Shown here piece by piece: positions 1-10,800 of a DNA stretch of 64,000 nt (its first letter is position 1; every line of letters begins with the position of its first letter). The translations under genes and the position numbers were made by a program. The stretch comes from Pieris napi (taxonomy: Eukaryota > Arthropoda > Insecta > Lepidoptera > Pieridae), in NCBI RefSeq assembly GCF_905475465.1, contig NC_062239.1, positions 310,001 to 374,000 of the forward strand, given 5' to 3'. The notes under the pieces were generated by a model. That model was not told the DNA's origin and ran no database searches. It was given only the letters and a program-made list of their open reading frames with translations.

Positions 1-470
1 CAAGCTCCACTGCTACATGTATAGATAATGTATTTACAGATGCAGAGGCAATGCAAACCTCAATTACAACTGATCTTAGCTCAGATCATTGTGGACAGTT
101 AGTGGCGCTAAAATGTAAAGTGGTGAAACAAGTTAATAAGAGCAGTGTGTTTGTTCCAGTAAATAAAAAGCGAATGGTGAGATTTAGATATAATATAACA
201 CCTACCTTTATTACCGGTAGGTATTACCGTTGATACACAATACAATAATCTAAGTGATTGTATTAATAAAGAGTTCAACACCATCTTTAATAAAATCCCA
301 GAGGCTCTTTTATCTCTGCCTTTCAATAAATTTAAGAAATGTATTAAAGAAAAGCTGTGTAAAAAGGCTTACTATAAAGTCAACGATTATCTAGTTGATA
401 AAAGGGCCTGGGACTAGACAGGCTACTTCTAATTAATTTGCGATATTTGTTTTAAAATAAGTGTTGTTTG
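1..470 (+). mobile_element. LINE fragment, internally deleted
   Basis: The first ~190 bases translate into the end of a non-LTR endonuclease domain with the hallmark SDH motif (LSSDHCGQLVALK). From about 290 to 417 the frame encodes a LINE C-terminal tail (YYKVNDYLVDKRAWD, then stop). A second tail of the same kind lies at 40300-40402. The reverse transcriptase that should separate the two parts is missing, so this is a deleted copy. It lies downstream of the last visible fibrillin exon, presumably in an intron. Confidence 0.6.
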
Positions 471-649
471 ATGATTTGCTATTTTAAAAGAGTACCGAGA
501 GTTTTTTACGCTTTTTCTCTCGGCCTACACCCTCTGTCTTCTTTGCCGATGAGTAGGGATGCCTACAAACTCAAATTTAATGACGTGGAATAAGTGATAC
601 ATGTATCTTATGTTCCTTAAAAAACATATTTTATTTTTAACTTTTTTTT

Positions 650-1222
650 GAAGTTATACTTCTTTAGGCGCGTTGTGAAAAATTGATGAGAGTGAAATTT
701 TACGATGCGCGCGCACCGTGACACAAAATTAACAGAATGAAGTTGCCCACTAGGCACTAACGATTTTTTTTTAAACTTGCCGGCGGATTCTTTTTAAACC
801 AGCGAGCGAGATGGGAATAAGACAATCTACAAGTAAAAAGAAATAGAATATGCGTGAAGTTAGCAGCTATGCCAAGAATTTTGAATGACCATAATGATAT
901 TTACCTTTTAAACAAATAAAGGAGTTTTAATTATTTTTTCAAAGAAATTTAGCAAAGCTTTTTCACAAAGACCTATTGTTACTTAGTTAAAAGGTTATGA
1001 AACATACCTAGTTATTTGATTGAATGAATAATATAATAAAATAATAATATTTATTGTTATTAATATTAATTAATGATTGAATAATCTACTAAATATTAAA
1101 TGTTATTACATTAGTAACGTTAAATCTTTATTATTAATTATTTAATATTTAAAAAAAATAAAGAAAGCCAAAGAAGTATAACTTCTTACGCGCGTACATA
1201 AGTACACGCACCCTTTTTTTTA
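650..1222 (+). mobile_element. Short MITE, family A (non-autonomous DNA transposon)
   Basis: The left end reads GAAGTTATACTTCTTTAGGC at 650. The complementary end, GCCAAAGAAGTATAACTTC, is at 1167-1185 and is followed by a tail ACGCGCGTACATAAGTACAC. The copy at 5476-7452 has the same ends and tail, and much of the subterminal sequence matches. No coding sequence is present, so this is a non-autonomous derivative. Confidence 0.7.
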
Positions 1223-1352
1223 TGTTACAGGAGGCAGACGGGCAGGAGGCTCACCTGATGTTAAGTGATACCGCCGCTCATGGACACTCGCACTGCCAGA
1301 AGGCTCGCAAGCGCGCTGCCGGCCTTTTAAGAAATGGTACGCTGTGTGGTAT
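1219..1352 (+). repeat. Dispersed repeat family R1, copy 1
   Basis: The sequence contains GGAGGCTCACCTGATGTTAA followed by a stretch ending GCCGGCCTTTTAAGAA. Related copies lie at 19203, 22528 (reverse), 25729 and 33571. The longest copies translate on the opposite strand into a LINE-like C-terminus, so the family is probably a LINE 3' fragment. It abuts the tail of the preceding MITE. Confidence 0.6.
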
Positions 1353-1486
1353 GGAAACGGTGCTCGGGACTAATTTTAATATTCACTCACGATGAATATC
1401 CGAGGACTTTAGAATTAAATCGTACTCAATAATTTATTGCGAACGGCGAGAAAGTGTCGGAAAGTATTAAGTCTTATTTCAAATAC

Positions 1487-1802
1487 CTGTAGGATCCGAC
1501 CGTGTTGCGACACTCCCCGTGTTCGCACAGTCGCTCGTCGTCGCACTCGTCGACGTCCTCGCACTCGTCCAGAGAATCGGTGAGCCGGTAGCCCGCCGGG
1601 CACTGCGAGAGAAAGGACACGTGACAGACGCGGGGAACCACCTCGTCCACTTTTCGTTTGGTGTATCACTTCCGTGATGATTACCTTGCACTCGTAGGCT
1701 CCAGGGAGATTGACGCACTGAGCGAGCCCCCGACAGGGCGACCGATGCGACGTGCACTCGTCGACGTCGCGGCACAAGTGAGAGGTGTTGTCGTGTTCGT
1801 AT
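1487..1802 (-). CDS. Fbn: Fibrillin exons 36-37: last visible cbEGFs
   Basis: The exons are 1685-1802 and 1487-1602. They encode DVDECTSHRSPC with VNLPGAYECK, then CPAGYRL and DVDECDDERLCEHGEC, ending in phase 2. No further EGF or C-terminal exon can be recognised between 1 and 1486, where only repeats and AT-rich sequence occur. The rest of the gene must lie beyond the window edge. Confidence 0.88.
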
Positions 1803-4800
1803 CTGAAACACGAGAAGTCGTTCGAGGATTATTATTATTGACTAGATGGCTCTCGACGTAATTCAGGCCGACGTTTGCCTCACCCGTGGTCGCAGCCGCA
1901 CTGGAAGCCCGTGGGCGTGTCGTGGCAAGTGCCGGGCTTGCAGAGCTGGGGCATGATGTCGCACTCGTTGATGGGGCGCGTCTCGTTGGTCATGGGGTTG
2001 ATGTACTCGCCGGGCTTCTCCCCGCAGAGGGCCACGTGGTCGGGCGATCCTCTCTCGGGGCAAGCCTCGCAGGGGCTTCCCCAGGCCTTGCCCACCGAGC
2101 AGCAGCACAGGTACTTGGTCTGCGGCACGCCCACTGGCGACGAGCACCGTTCGCGTTCGAGCTCCCAGTCCATGTAGCATTGACGCTGGCGGACGTCCAC
2201 GCACTCCTCTGTGGACCGACGAAAGGATGAGTTGAAGTTGATCGAGGAAGCTCTCGGAACACGTCTCGAGACGACACTGACTTCCGTTAGGCATGGAGAC
2301 GTATCCCTCGGGGCAGAGGCAGACGTAGGAGCCGGGCATGTCGCGGCAGACGCCGGGGCCGCAGACGTCGGGCACGGCGCACTCGTCGATGTCCTCGCAG
2401 CGCAGCTCGTCGGCCGCCAACCGCCAGCCCTCGCCGCACGTGCACACGAAAGACCCGAACGTGTTCGTGCACGTGCCGTGCTGGCAAAGCGACGGATGCT
2501 GCGAGCACTCGTCGATGTCGGCCAGGGTCACCACGTACGACGGCTGAGGGGAAAAATAAATATGAATACTGTCAACTGAAAGGGGAATAAGATCGGGTGT
2601 CGCTTAAATACTCACGGGTTCCAAAACGGGTTGATATCCGGGTCCACCCGGACATAGCTGTCTGTACGCTTCCGAGCCGGGCTCGGGGCATAGGTCGCAG
2701 TAGTTACCCCACGCGGCACCTAGCAGCGAAACGTTCAATGAAATCACTTACGCTAATTAAAAATTACTATCGAGCAGGCATATAAAAAAACAAAAAAGAC
2801 TAACCGACGGAACAGCAGCAGGCGGCCATCGTGCCGTCTTCAGACAATTCGTCACTGTCCCGGCACTGCTCGGTTCCCGAGCGAAGGTCCACTTTGCCGT
2901 AGCACCGGGCTTTGCGGGAGTCTGCATCACGATAATCATTTCAAAACGCAAAATGTTTATACGAACACGAGACATCGATACGAAGTTGAATTGACATTGA
3001 ACGTACCGAAACAGGCCGTGCCGTCGGAGACCAGGTCGTAGTTGGGAGGGCAGCGGCAGAGGTAGGAGCCTTGCGTGTTGACGCACTCGCCGTACTGACA
3101 CGACTGCGGGGACTTGCACTCGTCCACGTCCGTGCAGTTGAAGCCGGGCATCACTGGGGAGAGAAAATAAATTTCTGAAATTCTGAATTTCATCCTCTTC
3201 AACGGTGACGCTGCGAGTCCACGGGGTGCACTCACGGTCGTCTATGCTGTCCGACTGGTAGCCTTTATCGCAGATGCACTTGAACATGCCGAAAGTGTTG
3301 ACGCAGCGTCCGAACACGCAAACGTTATCGAACGTTCCGCACTCGTCCATATCTGGAATCGTTAAATATTATTAATTAGAAAACAACTCGCGTACCTAAG
3401 TGACAAAATGTCTCTTTTGAATACAAAAACGACTCACCGAGACAAGACTTGCCGTCGTCGGCCTTGGTGAATCCGACGTCGCAGTCGCACTCGTAGCCGC
3501 CGGGTACGTTCGTGCAGTGACCGTTCTCGCACAGGGTGGGGTCGTTGGCGCATTCGTCGATGTCCACGCACGAATATCTAAAGGCGAGGCCAGAGTCAAA
3601 GGAGGCGAAACAACTCTCCGCTCGGGTCGTTCCGTTCGCCTCGCGGCCGATCTGAGCCGTCGACGCGATGTCGGCACTCACCCGTCTCCCTTGTATCCCG
3701 TGTCGCAGAGGCACACGAAGGAGCCGTCGGTGTTACGGCAAGTCGCCCTGGGATGGCATCCGCCATTGTTTGTCAAGCACTCGTCCACGTCCTCGCACTC
3801 GGCGCCGTCTCCGCGCCAACCGTCCCGACAGCGGCACTGGAAGGAACCCTGAGAAAGACATACGCAAACGTCAAAGGCGAACGTCCCTCGAAGTCGCGTG
3901 CCGTATGTATAAATCTTACGGGCAGGTTGATGCAGTCGGCGGCGGGGTGGCAGTCGCAGGTGCCGAGTTCGCACTCGTCGTCGTCGGTGCAGGCGGGGCC
4001 CTGCTCGGGCTTGACGCTGTACCCGTCGGGACAGCGGCACACGAAGCTTCCGATGGTGTTGCGACACTCGCCGGCGCCGCAGAGGTCCGCTATCTGTGCG
4101 AGCAGACGGTCACGGTTAGATCGTGCCGGAGGGCGGAGGCGTCGTCGTCTCTCTCGCAGACTCACGTCGGCGCACTCGTCGACGTCGAGGCAGGTGGGCT
4201 TGGCGTCGGCCGGGGCGGGCAGCAGACCCTCCGCGCAGGTGCAGCGGTAGGAGCCGGGCGTGTTGCGGCACTCGCCTCCGCCGCACACTCGTCCGCCACT
4301 CGCGCACTCGTCTACGTCGCGACACGACCGACCGTCGGCGCGCAGGTGCCATCCTTCCCTGTATCACGTCACACTCTTTACTGAGCTGTCCTAGCCGACA
4401 CCGCATTACACCGAAAGAGACTGTCAATAAATACCGGCAGACGCAGTGGTAAGAGCCTGGAGTGTTGATGCAGTCGTGTTGACAGCGGGTGGGGTCCTCC
4501 GAGCACTCGTCGATGTCCTCGCAGTGGGACTTGACGGTGGACTGCGCGTATCCTTCGTCGCACACGCACTGGTACGTTCCCATTTGGTTTTCGCACGCCC
4601 CGTTGCTGCATATGCCTGCGACGAACGGGCGAATAGGTGTTATGACGATCGATATCTTCTTCGTATACAATTTCGCCACTCAACCGTTTCCTCAGCTGTG
4701 CCCCAGAACGGGGTATATTTAATATATAAAAATTGTCAATAAAATAAATAAATAGATCCTCGGATGACTCACCAGAAGTGATAGAGCATTCGTCGATGTC

Positions 4801-7800
4801 CTTGCAAGAGAGGCGGTCGGGCGCCAGCTCCATGCCGGCGCCGCACTCGCAGCGGAAGGAGCCCGGCGTGTTAAGGCAGCGCCCTCCGCGGCACAACGCC
4901 CGGTTCTCTGCGCACTCGTTGACGTCTGCGCATGATTATTCCATTTTAACATTTCCATATATAAAAAGCACGAAAAAGCAAGATAATATAAATCTATAAA
5001 TCAAGAATAGTGCTGAACCATCGAAGAAGAGTAAAATGGGATAGCTAGCTACCCCATTATAATAACTGATTGATAATATAATTATGTCGAAGATTATCAT
5101 CAGCAAGTTGTTTGTGAAATAGGCCTACTGGGGATGCCATGTTAAAAAAAACGCGCCTACAGACTCTACCTCATAGGTGGCGGGGAAAAGTATCAGTAAT
5201 AAATAAGTAAAATTGTTGGAAGTTAACCAAAATTTTCTAAAATTTGTTTAAAATAAACGAGAGATCATAAAAGTAAAGTAAAAATGTTGATTTCACCGGT
5301 TGTCACGAACCCGGTCAACTTTGGAGCGCTGTAACAGCGTTTCCAATTAAAGAAATTTAAAAAATTACAGAGTAAAATCTTCAGAAAGAGATCCTGTACA
5401 AAATTGTTCTGACATAATTTTTTGATAAAAAAGAAAAAAGTTATTAAGCAAAAAAGGATAATTTTTCAAGTTATTGAAGTTGTACTTCTTTAGGCGCGTT
5501 AAGAAAAATTGATGAGAGTGAAATTTTACGATGCGCGCGCACCTGTGACACAAAATTGGGAGTGTGATATAGCGTGCGCGAGCGAGATGGGAATAAGACA
5601 ATCTACAAGTAAAAAGAAGTAGAATATGCGTGAAGCTAACTTCACGCATATTCTATTTCTTAGCTTAGCAGCTTAACAAGAATTTTGAATGACCATGACA
5701 TCTGACAATGACATTTACCTTTTAAACAAATATAGGAGTTTTAATTATTATTTAAAATTAAAGATTATATACCTAGTTATTTTCATTATACAAGTGCGAA
5801 TTTTATATGTGCGTCTGAATTATAATCAGAAGTGATTTAAATTGAATATCTAAATCAATACTAATTAATATGATAAAATATTTGTGAAAAAACTGTGCCA
5901 ACCTTCCTGAGTGCTTCAATACAATTGAGGTTAACTATCCGTATGTATTATCGAGTATTATTGTTGATTAAAACTGAAACATGAACCATTATTCATTGCT
6001 TTTGTTTATTGCGTTTGTTACAGCAACTTTTTAGAAATATTCTACGACAATAAACATTTTAATAAGTACCTGCATCTCAAAAAAATGACCACATTATTTA
6101 ATCAAAACATGTAATTTTTCAGATTTAATCTAGCAAATATAAGGACAAGAGACAAAAAACAATTGATGAATCAGTGGAAGTGCACTAAATTGAATACAAA
6201 AAAAGAGTTGTCATCTTATCGCCGTGAAACATCAAAAACTGGAAGTGGAACAAAGCCACCATCACCTTCTCCAGACACAATGGATATGGCAGAGATGATA
6301 CCGCAACGGTTTGAAGTAGATTTCAATGAATTTGATTGTGATGGTGTCGAGGTAGGAATGTTAATTATAAATATGATGTATGGTGATGTTCAAGGTTCAA
6401 CCTTTCAAGCATAGGCATATGCTCACAACAGTACTTTATTCCCCTACAGGGTAGTTAGAGATATTGTAATACCTCAAAACATCCATGTTGCACTTGTAGT
6501 ACCGAAACTCTGTCCAGCCAGAAGTGAGCCCATTCCCACTTATAATGGACAGTGGGTATAATACACCTTAATACCTGAGTGCGAACAACTCACCATGATA
6601 CTTAAATTAATAGATGTTATTTTTATATTTCAGGATATTACAAATAAAATCATTTTGGAAACAATTGATATCCCAAAAGCAAATAAAGCTAACAATGACA
6701 AGGTAATAAATCAGTTTTGACATAACTTGAATACTAAAAAAGCCAAACAAAGGTGTGCACAACAGTGACAACATAACTTAACAATTTCATTATTTTGTAG
6801 GATTAAAGAAAGGTTAAAGAAAATCATGTCGAACTGAACAACAAGAATCCCCAAACAACTCCAAAGAAACCTACAAGGAAGACACCGGTATTATATTTAA
6901 ATTATCTCTATCTCTAAATAGAATAAAATAAAGTTGCTATCCAGGTCTGTAGCATGTGCTACAAATTATATTATTATAATTATATAAATGTGTTAAAATT
7001 TTTATAATATGAATTATAAAAAAATTTAAGTTTTGCATGGACAGAGCTTAAATTAATATTCTCTTATTTGTTGCAGAAGCAAGTAGTAGTTTTAGTTTTG
7101 GAGAAGCCTCGTAGATGCACAACCAAGTAATGATTAATTTAAAATTACAAACCGAAATTCTGATGAAGACATTAGAGTCACTTAAAAATAAATAGTATAA
7201 TGAAATAAAAATGTTTTAAAGATAAATAGTGTTTTATTTGTTTAATGTAAGAGAATAATAATAAATATTTATTTAATTAATTTTTCAAATGTAAACTGAA
7301 CTTTATTGACTTTAATGACTCCTTTTCCAGTCTTTGATTATTTAATTGTAATTAATTATTTGCATGCAATCAAAAACTATTTTTGATAATGCCAAAGAAG
7401 TATAACTTCTTACGCGCGTACATAAGTACACGCACCCTTTTTTTTTTTTATAACTTTTGTATTTTGGCTTTATGATAAAAAGTCGCAGTCACAGTCATAG
7501 GCAAAGCGATTTGCTACAAAATATGTTATTTCAATTTTTTGTACGATGGATAGTTTAGGAGATATAGCCAAAAACGTGTTTTCACCCCTTTTTCCAAGAT
7601 GGCGGCCGGGGGACAAAGGCGCCAACCCCACAAACTTGGGTTTAAGCTTTTATTGACCCCCTACATACTACATGCCCCATAAATAAAATTGCGTCCTCTA
7701 AGAAATGTTCAGCAAATGTAACATTTCAATGGACTAAAGGATTCATTTTTAATTTCATCGCGCGAGTGGTTATTAGATTTTGTTCATGTCACTCACCGAC

Positions 7801-10800
7801 GCAGACTTTGGAGAGGTCGTCGGTGCGGTATCCGTCGCGGCAGACGCAGCTGAAGCCGCCCTCGGAGTTGCGACACTCTCCCGCCCCGCACACGTTTTCC
7901 ACGATCTCGCACTCGTTCACGTCCACGCAAGTGTGGTTTTTCGAATCCTGCAATTTCGCATTACTAACTCGAAACGCAGTCTTAATAAGAATGTTCAAAG
8001 AAACGACAAGAAAGCGGCCTCACCACTTAACGCCGTGTCCTGTGTTTATTATTCTCACCTGTTCGTAGCCCGGGAAGCAGTCGCAAGTGAAGGTACCGAC
8101 CATGTTCCGGCACCTGCCGTGCCCGCAGAGGCCGGGGAAGGCCGCGCACTCGTTGATCTCCATCTGACTCGGCGTGACTCCGGGCCTGCCCGGTCCCCAG
8201 CCGTCCCCGGTTCCGTTGCCCCACTCGTTGGCGTGCCCGTCGTCCCAGCCCGTGCCGAAACCGTCTCCGTTTCCGTCTCCGGTTTGGCTCCAGATATCGG
8301 TCCCGTTGGGCGCGCCCGGCCCGCCGGGCCCGGTCCAGACGTTCGGAGGGCCGCTCGCGTCGGCTATGCAGAGGTTGCGATGCGCGTCCGTTCCTTGAAA
8401 TACAGGTTAGTGGAATCAAGGGTATGATCCTCAGTATAAACGAGTGCTTTCGTTAAATACACGTGAGAGAAAAACGGCTAGTTACTGTGTATGAGCTTGA
8501 CGGCGCACCATTGAAGGAGGTTCAGGAGATTCGTGACTTGGGTGATTTGTGAATTGAGAGAAAATTATCGTTTATATCTCAATTTTTTTTTAATTTTTGT
8601 AACAATAAAGGTAAACATAATATATACATATGTTGTTGAAAAGATATCTTGAAACATATACTGGAGATATAGCATTATGTAAGATGTGAACTTCAATAAA
8701 TAAATCAAGTTCGCCACGAAACTCACCTTTCTTGGGACAAGGCTCGCAGCGCGAGTCTCCCCAGGCCTTGCCCAGCGAAGAGCAGCAGCACACGGCTCGG
8801 TGCACTTCCAGGCGAAGCGGTCCCGAGCAACGTCCCCCGACCCAGTCCGTGTAGCACATCTCGCGGCGCGTGTCCACGCATCGGTTGCCTGACGAGTTCC
8901 AGAGCATAATTGTAATCACGTAGTGAAATGAACATATATTTTATTTTGAACTCTGTCTCACCCGAGGCGTCGAGAGCGAGGCCGGCGGGGCACTCGCAGC
9001 GGTAGGAGCCGTCCGTGTTGACGCACCGGCCGCCGGCGCACAGGTCGGGGTCCAGCATACACTCGTCCACGTCGCGACAGTTCACGCCGTCCAGCTGCAC
9101 AGTTTCAATCTTAAATATCGGAGCCTCACTATCGCTCCGTATCGCAATATCTCGACGGCTGACCTTGGCGAATCCCTTGGGGCACGGGCAGTCGTCGGGC
9201 TCGCAGGGCTCGCACGGGGAGCCCCAGGCCAGTCCTACGCTGCAGCAGCACTCCTGCCTGAGAAGGGGCGCGGGGGCGGCGCCCTCGCACTGCCCGTCCA
9301 CGACGCGGCGCCAACAGGACCCGCGACGGTTGTCTGCATTGCGTTCGCATCAATTTTAACAACCGAAGACTATCAAAATCTCTACGCGAGACTTCGCGTG
9401 ACATACCGAGACAGTGCTGCGCAGTCGCATCCAGGACGAAGCCGTGTTCGCACTCGCACTCGTAGCTGCCGTGAGTGTTGATGCACCGTCCGTTGTCGCA
9501 GGGGTTCGATTGTTCTGTAAGGTTTCGATAATAATAACCACTCTCGTCTAACACAAATTGCCAAATTACTGTGAATGTAGTCGTCTGATGAAGCGGTGCC
9601 CTGAATCTGATGATAGCGTGCAAATGAGTCATAGCTTCATTCTCAACTAGACGTTTGAATGAGAATGCCGATTCAAGCCGATGCCGTCGATCCCTTCATG
9701 CCCGGGTGAGATGCCCAAAACGGAAGTCGACGACCCGAGATGGCCCCGGCCTCGTTCATGGTCATGCTCGGTTAGATGTCCGCGTGTTAGGCGTGGGGCG
9801 CGGGGCGAGATTCGGCGGGCGGAGAGTAACCTGCGGGGAGGGCGCGGGGCGGGATGTCCCCGCGCTGGGGAAGGTCCGACGGGGGCTCACCCTCGCACTC
9901 GTCGATGTCTCGGCAGAGTTGCTCGTCGGGCTCGTAGCGAGTGCCGCTCGGGCACACGCACGCGAAGCTGCCCAACGTGTTTCGGCACTGCCCGCCCGTG
10001 CAGTACTGCGGAGCAAGCGTTTCTTCGAATAAAACGGAGATAGATAAACTCAAACTCAAAATATATTTATTCAAGTGGGTAACCAAGTACACTTTTGAAT
10101 CGTCAAGTTAAATTAATCGTAAATTTACATTTACTACCAGTTCGCAAGTCAAGGGCGTAGAGCGGTTAAGAAGAACTGGCAAGAAACTTTCCGCCACTAT
10201 TTTTAATCGCTAAGTATTGTCATACAAATTGTTTGAACTGGAGCAAATAGATGTCCTGACCGATGATGTACTGACCGACTGGTGCATGTCGCACTCGTCG
10301 ACGTCTCGGCAGATGCCATCCTTGTCGGGATGGTATCCGGGGTCGCAGATGCACTTGTATCCGGGCTCCAGGTTCTCGCAGGTTCCGTGGGGGCAGACGC
10401 CGGGGATCATGGTGCACTCGTTGATGTCCGTGCCGGCGTTGTCCTTGCTGGAGCCCTCGGGACATAGAATCTCGTAGTCCTGGCTACCGCGAGGGGGACA
10501 GGCCTTGCAGGATACGCCCCAGCCCAGGTGCAGACCTGTAGGAGTCACTCGTTGTAACGACGCTTTATTCCATTTTTCCCAACATATCGGCATTCACTTC
10601 AATTGAACAACAACCTTTGCTGGCACTGCAACAGCACTGCGAGCGAGTGACGGGCGTGGTTCCGGGTCCGGTGCATTGGCCGTCTTCGTATTTCTCGTAG
10701 CACAGGTCTTGGACCTCATCTGGAATCGCACGTCATTCGATTAACGAGGAGACACAACCGATACGTCAGACCGACGGGGAAAGCGTAGTCGGGGACGTTA

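Larger units (their letters stand above)
4926..7796 (-). other. Fibrillin intron 23, transposon-filled
   Basis: This 2.87-kb intron holds AT-rich sequence (4926-5475), a DNA transposon (5476-7452) and, at 7560-7700, a stretch including CCAAGATGGCGGCCGGGGGA that has the look of another repeat. No fibrillin exon is visible. Confidence 0.7.

Noticed and set aside
1658..2579. Plus-strand open frames of 60-122 codons over fibrillin exons
   Set aside because: They are antisense shadows of GC-rich cbEGF and TB exons. They have no domain, and the minus strand has splice-consistent Cys-patterned coding throughout.
3517..4452. Long plus-strand frames (up to 238 codons)
   Set aside because: They are antisense to fibrillin exons 25-29, low-complexity Ala/Val/Arg translations crossing introns of the real gene.
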